Assembly: GCF_003014655.1 (NCBI RefSeq)
Contig: NZ_PYAT01000008.1
Coordinates: forward strand, 62,001-126,000
DNA length: 64,000 nt
Origin: Planomicrobium soli
GTDB taxonomy: Bacteria; Bacillota; Bacilli; Bacillales_A; Planococcaceae
Direction: 5' to 3'
The translations under genes and the position numbers were made by a program. Position 1 is the stretch's first letter, and every line of letters starts with the position of its first letter. Below the pieces are notes generated by a model. That model ran no database searches, was not told the DNA's origin, and saw only the letters and a program-made list of their open reading frames with translations. Positions 56,295 through 64,000 of this stretch are shown here, in pieces.

Positions 56295-56654
56295 TTATTT
56301 AGCTACTGCTTGTTTAGCAGCGTTTGCCAAAGCTGTGAATGCAGCAGCATCCGATACAGCGATTTCAGCTAGCATTTTGCGGTTGATGTCGATGCCCGCA
56401 ACTTTTAATCCGTGCATTAAGCGGCTGTATGAAATATCGTTCAAACGAGCAGCTGCGTTGATACGTGTGATCCACAATCTGCGGAAGTCACGCTTCTTGT
56501 TGCGACGGTCACGGTAAGCATAGTTACCTGATTTCATCACCTGTTGGTTTGCTACTTTGAAAAGGATGTGCTTTGCACCATAATAACCTTTTGCTAATTT
56601 TATAACTTTTTTACGACGCTGGCGCGTCACTGTTCCGCCTTTTACGCGTGGCAT
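56295..56654 (-). CDS. rplT: Ribosomal protein bL20
   Basis: 119 residues, highly basic; [25 protein letters not shown] opening (split) and [19 protein letters not shown] core. Assembles early into the 50S subunit and, in Firmicutes, represses its own operon by binding the mRNA leader. Third gene of infC-rpmI-rplT. Confidence 0.98.
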   Translation of the reverse strand: MPRVKGGTVTRQRRKKVIKLAKGYYGAKHILFKVANQQVMKSGNYAYRDRRNKKRDFRRLWITRINAAARLNDISYSRLMHGLKVAGIDINRKMLAEIAVSDAAAFTALANAAKQAVAK

Positions 56655-56768
56655 ATCTCATTACCTCCTGCTTGAATATAAAGAATTCGATTTTTGTTTT
56701 TTGTTAAAACTCAAGTGCCCAAATTCTCGCGGTCATAAGTTGAACCTGCATGGGCGCTTTCGCTTTTC

Positions 56769-56969
56769 TTACTTCATGTTGTAGATCAAAGATTTGATGC
56801 GTTTCAAGTCGCCTGCAGAAACAAGTTTCCCTTTGCGAAGGTGACGCTTTTGTTTTGTAGATTTGTTTGCGAATAAGTGGCTAGTGTGTGAACGGTTGCG
56901 TTTTACTTTACCTGTTCCAGTTTTCTTGAAACGTTTCATCGCACCGCGGTGGCTTTTCATTTTCGGCAT
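56769..56969 (-). CDS. rpmI: Ribosomal protein bL35
   Basis: 66 residues, starting [20 protein letters not shown] with the family [17 protein letters not shown] core. Lies 29 bases after infC and 114 bases before rplT. Confidence 0.98.
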   Translation of the reverse strand: MPKMKSHRGAMKRFKKTGTGKVKRNRSHTSHLFANKSTKQKRHLRKGKLVSAGDLKRIKSLIYNMK

Positions 56970-56998
56970 TTGGAATTCCTCCTAAACAAATTGTTCTG

Positions 56999-57517
56999 TT
57001 ATTCTTTTTCGTTCTTTGGCGCTAGCATCAAGAACATGCTGCGGCCATCCATTTTAGGGCGCTGTTCGACTGTCGCTACTTCCGCGCACGCTTCTGCAAA
57101 GCGTTCGAGGACGCGCTGACCAATTTCTTTGTGCGTGATCGCACGGCCTTTAAAACGAATTGAAGCTTTTACTTTGTCGCCTTTTTCAAGGAACTTGATA
57201 GCATTGCGAAGCTTCGTATCAAAATCATGTGCGTCAATCGTCGGGCTCAAACGAACCTCTTTTAATACGATGACTTTTTGATTTTTACGAATTTCACGAT
57301 CTTTCTTCTGCTGCTCAAACTTAAACTTGCCATGGTCCATGATACGTGCGACCGGCGGTTTAGCCTGAGGAGCTACAAGAACAAGGTCCAAGTTGACACG
57401 AGACGCAATTTCAAGTGCTTCGTTACGCGTTTTAATACCGAGCTGTTCACCGTTTTGATCAATAACCCGTAGTTCACGTGCACGAATACCTTCGTTTACA
57501 TTAATGTCTTTGCTAAT
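56999..57517 (-). CDS. infC: Translation initiation factor IF-3
   Basis: Controls start-codon selection and subunit splitting. Starts at ATT ([28 protein letters not shown]), as in B. subtilis and many bacteria, with GGAGGTGG upstream; 172 residues. A reading from the first ATG would lose 42 N-terminal residues. Two domains joined by a helix: [21 protein letters not shown] and then [21 protein letters not shown]. The unusual start lets IF-3 limit its own synthesis. First gene of the ribosomal operon. Confidence 0.96.
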   Translation of the reverse strand: MSKDINVNEGIRARELRVIDQNGEQLGIKTRNEALEIASRVNLDLVLVAPQAKPPVARIMDHGKFKFEQQKKDREIRKNQKVIVLKEVRLSPTIDAHDFDTKLRNAIKFLEKGDKVKASIRFKGRAITHKEIGQRVLERFAEACAEVATVEQRPKMDGRSMFLMLAPKNEKE

Positions 57518-57534
57518 ATTAATCCACCTCCGGA

Positions 57535-57735
57535 TAGTGTCGCGAATATCTTAAATGCTTAACCGACGAATGTTGCCGGTTTACAGGTCCGATCCAAAAC
57601 AAAAGCGGGTGGACCACAGAGGTCCACCCGCAAAGTATGACAGCACGCAAAAAGCGTGTAAAAGTCAATCGTGTATACCTGCCAACAATTCGTCAATCAG
57701 GTGAGAAGCGGGTGCTCCTGCTTAGCACATATAAG
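57535..57735 (-). promoter_or_regulatory. L20 leader of infC-rpmI-rplT
   Basis: Minus strand has the conserved GAGCACCCGCTTCTCACC-TGATTGACGAATTG block, followed by a GCGGGTGGACC / GGTCCACCCGC terminator (57605-57631) with GCTTTTGTTTT. Matches the Firmicutes L20 autoregulatory leader, where bL20 binding favours termination. Confidence 0.9.
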
Positions 57736-57753
57736 TATTCAATAACCTTACTT

Positions 57754-57782
57754 ATAATAGCACCTCTGATTAACGATGTCAA
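57754..57782 (-). promoter_or_regulatory. Promoter of infC operon
   Basis: TTGACA, 17-base spacer, TATTAT on the minus strand, directly beyond the thrS stop. Confidence 0.85.
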
Positions 57783-57787
57783 CCAAC

Positions 57788-59716
57788 TTATCGAAGTTCG
57801 CTTTGAACCATTTTCAAGAAGTCGTCAAACGGCATGCTTTCCGATTTTTGTTCACCGTATTTACGGACGTTAACAGAACCGTTCTCTACTTCTTGGTCTC
57901 CAATTACAAGCATATACGGTATTTTTTGCATTTGCGCTTCACGGATCTTGTAACCGAGTTTTTCATCACGTTCATCAATATCGACCCGAAGTTTAGCATC
58001 CTGCATTTTCTCCTGCAGGTTTCTCACGTATTCGCCATGAGCATCAAGCGATACTGGAATCATTTCAATTTGCACCGGCGCCAACCAAGTCGGGAATGCT
58101 CCTTTGTATTCTTCGATCAAGAAAGCGACAAATCGTTCCATTGTGGAAACAACGCCGCGGTGAATAACGACCGGACGGTGCTGCTTGCCGTCTTCTCCGA
58201 TATACGAAAGGTCGAAACGTTCCGGAAGCAAGAAATCAAGCTGGACAGTCGACAATGTTTCTTCTTTGCCAAGCGCTGTTTTCACTTGAACATCCAGTTT
58301 CGGACCGTAAAATGCCGCTTCTCCTTCTACTTCCACGTAGTTGATGTCTAATTCGTCCATCGCTTCTTTCAGCATCGCTTGTGCGCGGTTCCACATGGCG
58401 TCATCGTCAAAGTATTTTTCTTTATCAGCCGGATCGCGGTAAGACAACCGGAACGAGTAGTCTTTGATGTCAAAGTCTTTGTATACATCAACCACAAGAT
58501 TTACGACGCGTTTGAATTCGTCTTTGATCTGGTCCGGACGAACAAAGATATGAGCGTCATTCAAAGTCATTCCACGCACTCGCTGCAGACCTGACAAAGC
58601 ACCCGACATTTCATAGCGGTGCATAAGTCCAAGTTCCGCAATGCGGATTGGCAACTGGCGATATGAATGGATGCCTTGTTTGAAAATCATCATGTGGTGC
58701 GGGCAGTTCATCGGGCGAAGCACCAATTCTTCATTATCCATTTGCATGACAGGGAACATATCTTCTTGGTAATGGTCCCAGTGTCCGCTTGTTTTGTATA
58801 AATCAACGCTTCCCATGACCGGTGTATAGACGTGGTCGTAGCCAAGGCGTTCTTCCTTGTCGACAATATAGCGTTCGATGATGCGGCGGATTGTCGCCCC
58901 TTTTGGCAACCACATTGGCAAGCCCTGGCCGACTTTTTGGGAGTTCATGAACAAATTCAATTCTTTACCGATTTTGCGGTGGTCGCGTTCTTTTGCTTCT
59001 TCCAATAGTTCAAGATGCGCTTTCAAGTCTTCTTTTTTGAAGAAGGCAGTTCCATAAATGCGCTGCAGCATTTTATTGTCGCTGTCGCCTCTCCAATACG
59101 CTCCGGCCACACTCAGTAGCTTGAACTCTTTCAACTTCCCAGTTGATGGTACGTGAATTCCTCGGCAAAGGTCGAAAAATTCGCCTTGTTCATAAATGGA
59201 TACTTGGTCGTCTTCAGGAATCGCTTCAAGCAACTCCAATTTATACGGATCTTCAATGGCCGCAAAACGCTCTTGTGCTTCTGCGCGCGAAACATCCAGG
59301 CGCACAATTTCCAAATTTTCATTGATGATTTTTTTCATTTCTTTTTCGATCACTTGTAAATCTTCCGCAGTGATCGGCTGGTCGCTGTCAATATCATAGT
59401 AAAAGCCGTTTTCAATAACCGGACCGACACCAAGTTTAGCATCCGGATACAGGCGCTTAACTGCTTGTGCCAATAAATGCGCAGTTGAGTGGCGCAAAAT
59501 TTCAAGTGCTTCGTCGGACTCCGGTGTGATGATTGCAATCTCTCCATTTTCAGCAATCGGCGCTTTCAAATCCACCAATTTGCCGCCTACTTTACCTGCC
59601 AACGCTTTTTTCCGTAAACCCGGGCTGATCGATTGAGCGACGTCTTCTGTAGTTGTTCCGCGTTCGAACTCCTTTACCGCTCCATCCGGAAATGTTAATT
59701 GAATCATGTCTGACAT
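57788..59716 (-). CDS. thrS: Threonyl-tRNA synthetase
   Basis: 642 residues from [17 protein letters not shown] (AAAGGAGAG upstream; the frame extends 14 codons further without support). Domains: TGS (1-63), editing domain with [18 protein letters not shown], class II catalytic core with [14 protein letters not shown] (zinc Cys), [20 protein letters not shown] and the C-terminal anticodon-binding domain ([16 protein letters not shown] start). Regulated by a threonine T-box. Confidence 0.97.
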   Translation of the reverse strand: MSDMIQLTFPDGAVKEFERGTTTEDVAQSISPGLRKKALAGKVGGKLVDLKAPIAENGEIAIITPESDEALEILRHSTAHLLAQAVKRLYPDAKLGVGPVIENGFYYDIDSDQPITAEDLQVIEKEMKKIINENLEIVRLDVSRAEAQERFAAIEDPYKLELLEAIPEDDQVSIYEQGEFFDLCRGIHVPSTGKLKEFKLLSVAGAYWRGDSDNKMLQRIYGTAFFKKEDLKAHLELLEEAKERDHRKIGKELNLFMNSQKVGQGLPMWLPKGATIRRIIERYIVDKEERLGYDHVYTPVMGSVDLYKTSGHWDHYQEDMFPVMQMDNEELVLRPMNCPHHMMIFKQGIHSYRQLPIRIAELGLMHRYEMSGALSGLQRVRGMTLNDAHIFVRPDQIKDEFKRVVNLVVDVYKDFDIKDYSFRLSYRDPADKEKYFDDDAMWNRAQAMLKEAMDELDINYVEVEGEAAFYGPKLDVQVKTALGKEETLSTVQLDFLLPERFDLSYIGEDGKQHRPVVIHRGVVSTMERFVAFLIEEYKGAFPTWLAPVQIEMIPVSLDAHGEYVRNLQEKMQDAKLRVDIDERDEKLGYKIREAQMQKIPYMLVIGDQEVENGSVNVRKYGEQKSESMPFDDFLKMVQSELR

Positions 59717-59744
59717 AGCAATCTCTCCTTTTTCTCTGTTTAGC

Positions 59745-59832
59745 TTTGCGCCTAGCACTGATGCAACAGGGCTTCCAAGGCGCTTTCGCTTTTGTCGAAC
59801 TGCAGAGGCGGGCAGGCGCTTCCGCTTTTTTT
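59745..59832 (+). repeat. Dispersed intergenic repeat, family 2
   Basis: GCGCCTAGCACTGATGCAAC ... GGCGCTTTCGCTTTTGTCGA ... GCAGGCGCTTCCGCTTTTTT. The GCGCCTAG / AAGGCGCTT(T/C)CGCTTTT pattern recurs within the copy and resembles Bacillus-type intergenic repeats known to me. It sits between the T-box terminator and thrS, within the transcribed leader. Confidence 0.55.
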
Positions 59833-59835
59833 AAG

Positions 59836-60090
59836 CAAATAAAAAAAGCCTCATCCCAAAGGGACGAAGCTCAGTTCGTGGTTCCACCCTTCTTCTATCC
59901 TGAATGGACGGGTCCATTCAAAACGAAGCTCTGCATCGGCTAACGGGCCGGTACCGTCAGCTGCTACTAAAAAGTTCACAGCCGCTGCTCGAAGGTGGTA
60001 AGCGTTTTGCCGTACTAAGAAGCTTGCAGCCGAGGCTTCTCTCTCTAAAAGTCGTACAAATCCGCTGTTGTCCTTGTCCTAGCATTTCAA
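59836..60090 (-). promoter_or_regulatory. T-box leader of thrS, threonine (ACC) specifier
   Basis: Minus strand AGGGTGGAACCACG followed by terminator AGCTTCGTCCC / GGGATGAGGCTTTTTTT. Specifier GCTT-ACC-ACC with ACC at 59999-59997, a Thr codon. The GAGAGAGAAGCC Stem I element is present. Confidence 0.93.
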
Positions 60091-60110
60091 ATCAAATTTC
60101 GATTGTTTTT

Positions 60111-60139
60111 ACTATACTGCGAACAGAAAAAAAACGCAA
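60111..60139 (-). promoter_or_regulatory. Promoter of thrS leader
   Basis: TTGCGT, 17-base spacer, TATAGT on the minus strand. Confidence 0.65.
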
Positions 60140-60381
60140 CCTTCTTCTTAATAGAACAGGAAATTATAAAGGTAACACTTTATATGTTGAACTTCAAAAA
60201 ATTAAATTTCACAACTCTCTTCATCTGCTTTGGGTACGGCGAAGCTAGGCAATTTCTAGAATGCAGAAGTGACAACCACTATAGCTGTTGTTTCACGGCT
60301 AGCACTGAAATGTATGAAGCAGCCCGCAGGAAAGCGGAGCTATTTTGCAAAATTCCGCCTTTCTATTCCACTTAACCCTCT
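60140..60381. other. Gene-free region between thrS leader and dnaI
   Basis: AT-rich and without a credible gene. Near 60320-60372 it has GGAAAGCGGAGCTATTTTGC followed by AAAATTCCGCC, resembling the tail of family 1 repeats and able to form a weak hairpin after dnaI. No clear terminator for dnaI is seen. Confidence 0.5.
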
Positions 60382-61317
60382 TTAATTTCTCCGGTTGCGT
60401 CCGTCCATCTTAACAGGCGTTGTCAGGGCACGAATCCGTTCCATAACGCGCGCAGCCTTCAAATCTTCTTTTTCGCCTCGCTGCGAGTAGGTCAAGTGAT
60501 GCTGCAGCTCTGAATAGCTGAAGTTCGAAGTCATGAACGTCGGCAACCTTTCTGCCATGCGGTAATGCAAAATTGTTCCCAGCACTTCATCTCTCGTCCA
60601 GCTTGACATCGCTTCTGCCCCGATATCATCAAGCATAAGAACATCCGCTTTTTTCACGTAATCAATTTTCTCCTGCAACGTTTGGTCCCCAATCGCCTGC
60701 TTCATTTCCCGCATGAATTCAGGAACAAAAACCAATACCGACTTTATTCGCATTTCCGCAAGTTCATTGGCTACAGCACTCAGCAAATAGGATTTTCCAA
60801 TCCCAAATTTGCCGTAAAGAAACAAGCCTTTTTCCGGCAGATTGTCTGGGCCGGTAGCTTCATCTAAAAAAGCGCCGACTGCACGGAATGCTTCCATCCG
60901 GCTATCATCCAGTTCAAACCCTGAAAGTGTGGCATTCATCACTTCTTTCGGCATGAACATGCTGTGGATCATCGCTGAAGCTTGGCGTTTATTATCGTGA
61001 TTTGTTTTAGACCGGCATTTCACATAATCGATTCCGATGGTGCCGCGTTCGAGTACAAGATGCGGTTCAAACCCTTTCAAGTGGTTGATGCACTCCCCAA
61101 GGCCCGGGCATTTATTGCAATCATGCGATTGGCCAATAAATTCATATAGTTTGTGCATGCCTCTGTCGACAATGCCTTTGTCAATTTCGCTTGAATGCTC
61201 TTCTAAAAACTGTTGGACACCCGGATGTTCAAGCACTTCTTTGCGCATTTCGTTATAACGCTCGGAAAAAGCTGGGGCGTTCACCACGCGTTTCATCGTT
61301 TCACGGATCGGCTCCAT
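60382..61317 (-). CDS. dnaI: Primosomal helicase loader DnaI
   Basis: Loads the replicative helicase DnaC onto DNA at oriC and at restarted forks. 311 residues. The N-terminal domain has C67, C70, H79-H86 region and C101, corresponding to the zinc-binding helicase-interaction domain of B. subtilis DnaI. AAA+ domain with Walker A GKFGIGKS (169-176), Walker B VLMLDDIGAE and FMTSNFSYSEL. Begins directly at the dnaB stop codon. Confidence 0.95.
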   Translation of the reverse strand: MEPIRETMKRVVNAPAFSERYNEMRKEVLEHPGVQQFLEEHSSEIDKGIVDRGMHKLYEFIGQSHDCNKCPGLGECINHLKGFEPHLVLERGTIGIDYVKCRSKTNHDNKRQASAMIHSMFMPKEVMNATLSGFELDDSRMEAFRAVGAFLDEATGPDNLPEKGLFLYGKFGIGKSYLLSAVANELAEMRIKSVLVFVPEFMREMKQAIGDQTLQEKIDYVKKADVLMLDDIGAEAMSSWTRDEVLGTILHYRMAERLPTFMTSNFSYSELQHHLTYSQRGEKEDLKAARVMERIRALTTPVKMDGRNRRN

Positions 61318-62682
61318 TTATTCACCTTTGCCTTTCTTCATCGCAAGTTTTGCAAGAAGTTTTTGTTTTTCTATTTCAAGATTGCTGTTTGCGGGCTCCG
61401 CTTTAACAGCTGGCACTTCATCCTTTTGGTAAAACCATTCCGGCAGTTTTTCTTCCCTAACCGGCTTTCTGCTGGTTGAAGAACTTGATTTAGCAGACGA
61501 CGTGGGAGATCCTTCTGATTTCCATTTCATGTATTCAGCATGCTCGATTCGCGCCAAATCCATCGCTTCTTTGGCTGTCGTAACTTTTTTCCGCAGCCAG
61601 TGCGAAGCGATTTTCTCCACATAAGCTTTTGTCAGCTTCATATCCGTACGAAGCAGGACGTATTGCAGCAAAACATTAACAACCGGAGGTTCCATTCCAT
61701 GTTGCATGACAAGCTGGTTTGCCAATTGAACATCAGCAGGAAGCGGCTCTTTGCCATTTGCAATATCCCGTAGAACTTCAACAGGAGAAGCGGACTCTAG
61801 GTAAAGCAGCAATTCTTCTTGTTTTGTTTTTGGCGATTCGGACGCTTTCGGTTCTGATTTATGCATCTGGACAAGCTTCGGAGCTGTTGTAGCCACGGTC
61901 AGCTTGTAGTATTCAGAGGCTGCCCGCTTTACGCTTTCAACTGTCAGTTTATAATTGTCATCAATTGCCAATAGGATAACCTTCTGCATTTCCAGCGGTC
62001 CCCAGCTGTACAAAAATGCCAGTTTTGAAATGGTATCTTTGATAGAGGCAGTCAATGCCCGCTTAGGCACCAGCTGTTCTGATAATCCTTGCTGAAGCAG
62101 ATCAAAATCAAATTCCGTATCTGCATTGAAACTTGCACGCTTGCGTTCCTGCAATTTCGGCTCTTCAGCCGGATAGCCCGCCTTTGCATGGACCGGCTGA
62201 TAAATATCAGTAAATGTCCGCGAAACTTCCTCGTATCCGCCCATGTCTTCGGCAGAGATGATAAAACGGTCCCGGGCGCGCCGATAAGCCGTTTCGCCGA
62301 TTTTACTAAACAGGAACATCGACAGGAGTGGATCTGCAAAAAACGTTTTTGGATCAAGCGGTGGGCATAGTTCGTACACAAATGACCGGTTCTCCGCATC
62401 TTTCCGGAACGTTTTCAATAATCCAATAGCCTCTAATTGAATCCGCGCTTCGAAAATCTTGGCAATTGGCAAGCCCAGTAAATTCATCAAGGTGTAATGA
62501 GTGGCCTCTTCTTTTGCCGCCTCACCTTCCGCCCAAAGCGTTAAATAAAAAGCGGCGGCTTCTGACCCAATCATCGGCTGGTATAAGAGCGTCAACAATT
62601 GGCGGTCATAGTTTGAAAAAGGATAGGGCAGGCATATCTTGTACGAATCCGCAGGCTGAAGCTCTTTATAAAGTGCAGTCAT
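61318..62682 (-). CDS. dnaB: Replication initiation and membrane attachment protein DnaB
   Basis: Gram-positive primosome protein (not the helicase) that acts with DnaD and DnaI in helicase loading and membrane attachment of the origin. 454 residues: N-terminal winged-helix region (YDRQLLTLLYQPMIGSEAAAFYLTLW in part), central DnaD-like helical repeat (about 215-265 and 280-390), and a flexible Ser-rich C-terminus ending LAKLAMKKGKG. Operon nrdR-dnaB-dnaI as in B. subtilis. Confidence 0.94.
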   Translation of the reverse strand: MTALYKELQPADSYKICLPYPFSNYDRQLLTLLYQPMIGSEAAAFYLTLWAEGEAAKEEATHYTLMNLLGLPIAKIFEARIQLEAIGLLKTFRKDAENRSFVYELCPPLDPKTFFADPLLSMFLFSKIGETAYRRARDRFIISAEDMGGYEEVSRTFTDIYQPVHAKAGYPAEEPKLQERKRASFNADTEFDFDLLQQGLSEQLVPKRALTASIKDTISKLAFLYSWGPLEMQKVILLAIDDNYKLTVESVKRAASEYYKLTVATTAPKLVQMHKSEPKASESPKTKQEELLLYLESASPVEVLRDIANGKEPLPADVQLANQLVMQHGMEPPVVNVLLQYVLLRTDMKLTKAYVEKIASHWLRKKVTTAKEAMDLARIEHAEYMKWKSEGSPTSSAKSSSSTSRKPVREEKLPEWFYQKDEVPAVKAEPANSNLEIEKQKLLAKLAMKKGKGE

Positions 62683-62693
62683 AAGTCACCGCC

Positions 62694-63170
62694 TTACTCG
62701 GATTTCTTTTCTTCCGGACTTCTTTTCAGCAAATCCTTCAATTCTTCTATAAATACATTAATGTCTTTAAACTGGCGGTAAACAGAGGCAAAACGGACAT
62801 AAGCCACTTCATCAATCGCAGCCAGCCCTTCCATCACCATTTCTCCGACTTCCTCTGATTTCACTTCAGCGTTGCCGATCCGGCGAAGGTCTTTTTCTAT
62901 TGTAAATACCAATTCTTCTAGCACTTCAAGAGAAACCGGTCGTTTCTCGCATGCTCGGATCAGACCACGAAGCACTTTCTCGCGGCTGAACTCTTCCCGG
63001 GAACCGTCCTTTTTGACTACAATCAGGGGCATTTCTTCCACCTTTTCAAAAGTGGTATAACGGTAGCCGCACGCTTCGCATTCTCTGCGCCTTCTAATTG
63101 ATTTATTTTCATCTACTGGCCGCGAATCCACGACACGTGTTCCATTATGTTGGCAAGCCGGACACTTCAT
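62694..63170 (-). CDS. nrdR: Transcriptional repressor NrdR
   Basis: Zinc-ribbon plus ATP-cone repressor of ribonucleotide reductase genes. 158 residues; zinc ligands C3, C6, C31 and C34 ([29 protein letters not shown]); ATP-cone from about residue 46 ([22 protein letters not shown], split). Twelve bases before dnaB. No NrdR box is evident in this window, so its targets lie elsewhere. Confidence 0.97.
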   Translation of the reverse strand: MKCPACQHNGTRVVDSRPVDENKSIRRRRECEACGYRYTTFEKVEEMPLIVVKKDGSREEFSREKVLRGLIRACEKRPVSLEVLEELVFTIEKDLRRIGNAEVKSEEVGEMVMEGLAAIDEVAYVRFASVYRQFKDINVFIEELKDLLKRSPEEKKSE

Positions 63171-63206
63171 ATTGACATCTCCCTAAACAGACTCTCTATT
63201 CTCTCT

Positions 63207-63235
63207 AGTATACCAAAAATCTATAACGATATAAA
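63207..63235 (-). promoter_or_regulatory. Promoter of nrdR-dnaB-dnaI
   Basis: TTTATA, 17-base spacer, TATACT, about 40 bases upstream of the nrdR ATG. Confidence 0.6.
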
Positions 63236-63377
63236 TTGAACTTGCTAATTGTTGTTAAATCTTAGGAAAGCTTTTTGTTTAGCACATCTATTATATGAGA
63301 CTTCTTCGTGCATTCCTTTTTAAAGATTGATAAGCAATCTAACCTAAAAATAGGACTTCCACCTATTCTTTTGCAAT

Positions 63378-63409
63378 AGAAAAAGCAGAGGAGTTTATCC
63401 TCTGCTTTA
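63378..63409 (-). terminator. Intrinsic terminator after speD
   Basis: AAAGCAGAGGA / TCCTCTGCTTT hairpin with TTTTTC on the minus strand. Confidence 0.92.
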
Positions 63410-63428
63410 GTGTTTTCATGTTAACGGA

Positions 63429-63812
63429 TTATGCTGTTACTGAAACTTTGGTCTTACCAGCACTTACCGGACCCATTCCACGTGGAAGTTCTGTAACTTC
63501 GCTGTTTTTGGAGTCAAGTGCTTTAGCGATGTAATCCGCAGCAATTGTCGGATCAAGATCGCCACAAGTGTAAACATCAACACTTGCATAGCCGTGCTCC
63601 GGAAAACTGTGGATCGTTAAGTGCGATTCAGAAATGATCACTACGCCGCTTACGCCTTGTGGTGCAAATTTATGAAAAGCCACTTCACGGATTTCCGCTC
63701 CTGATTTGAGTGCTGCATCAACAAAAGTTTTTTCGATATAATCCATATCGTTTAATTTGTCAAAATCACACTGCCAAAGTTCTGCAATTACGTGACGTCC
63801 CATTGTTTCCAT
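63429..63812 (-). CDS. speD: S-adenosylmethionine decarboxylase proenzyme
   Basis: Makes decarboxylated SAM for spermidine synthesis. 127 residues, the short prokaryotic class. Self-cleavage before S63 in [11 protein letters not shown] yields the pyruvoyl cofactor; H68 and C83 (VYTCGD) are the processing and donor residues. GGGGG lies about 10 bases ahead of the ATG. Monocistronic with its own terminator; B. subtilis carries speD at the same place next to gapB. Confidence 0.95.
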   Translation of the reverse strand: METMGRHVIAELWQCDFDKLNDMDYIEKTFVDAALKSGAEIREVAFHKFAPQGVSGVVIISESHLTIHSFPEHGYASVDVYTCGDLDPTIAADYIAKALDSKNSEVTELPRGMGPVSAGKTKVSVTA

Positions 63813-64000
63813 GGTTCGTTTTCCCCCTTTGATATCATTTTGTTTTCGTGCTCAAAATATTCAAAGTTGACTACCACGGGGGAAAGTTAGTCCAAAGAGA
63901 TCCTAACCCTTTAAGCAGTCATGTGAATAAAGATTCTTCCCTTGCTTCCGTGAAAAGTTGCTGAAAACTAAGAAGAGATGTAGTTGTTTTTTAACTACGA

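Noticed and set aside
57637..57873. Plus-strand open frame opening MTARKKRVKVNR
   Set aside because: It is antisense to the L20 leader and the end of thrS; the basic residues come from the conserved leader structure.

Overview
The window is chromosomal DNA of a low-to-mid GC Gram-positive bacterium, most likely family Planococcaceae (Planococcus-like). Gene content and order follow the Bacillus subtilis backbone running from valS through hem, lon, clpX, tig, rph, racE, sdh, lysC, uvrC, trxA, etf/fad, mutS2, polX, zapA, rnhC, pheST, ysdABC, infC-rpmI-rplT, thrS, dnaI, dnaB and nrdR to speD. The sporulation-linked genes that B. subtilis carries at these positions (spoVID/ysxE, lonB, gerM, gerE, sspI) are not seen, which points to a non-spore-former. 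Family and genus are inferences from memory of gene order, not from a search. Almost everything is on the minus strand; yslB, rnhC, ysdB and one lipoprotein gene are on the plus strand.

Layout by region. 1-4.1 kb: 5' part of valS with a valine T-box leader, then an AbrB-type membrane protein. 4.1-10.3 kb: the heme operon hemAXCDBL. 10.8-18 kb: ysxC, lonA, clpX, tig and a TPR protein. 18-21 kb: two lipoproteins, a small methyltransferase and a DsbA/FrnE oxidoreductase gene whose only defect is an in-frame TGA exactly at the first active-site cysteine. 21-28.4 kb: tRNA-Arg, rdgB, rph, racE, ysmB, ysmA, sdhCAB, yslB. 28.5-32.2 kb: lysC with lysine riboswitch, uvrC, trxA. 32.2-38.7 kb: a repeat cassette, then the fatty-acid degradation genes etfA, etfB, fadB, fadR, lcfA, a 25-residue membrane micro-ORF and yshE. 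38.7-44.7 kb: mutS2, polX, cvpA, zapA, rnhC. 44.7-47.1 kb: an AT-rich accessory block of three pilin-like genes. 47.3-51.8 kb: pheST with a Phe T-box, and a TrmH-type methylase. 52-57.8 kb: a membrane/HTH module, ysdC, dUTPase, ysdB, ysdA and the L20-controlled infC operon. 57.8-63.8 kb: thrS with a Thr T-box, the replication-loader pair dnaI/dnaB, nrdR and speD.

RNA-based control is prominent: three T-boxes (specifiers GUC, UUC, ACC), one L-box, one L20 leader and many intrinsic terminators. DNA-level control is readable at the fad genes: a 40-bp dyad matching the FadR operator sits on the fadR promoter, and a full CcpA cre match overlaps the lcfA -35 box. Non-ATG starts are common, including two ATT starts (infC, expected; and a pilin-like gene, unexpected).

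Most notable observations: the TGA-for-Cys FrnE gene (selenoprotein candidate versus pseudogene), dispersed GC-rich intergenic repeats that at two loci lie between duplicated terminator hairpins, the ATT-started pilin gene, and the micro-ORF downstream of yshE.
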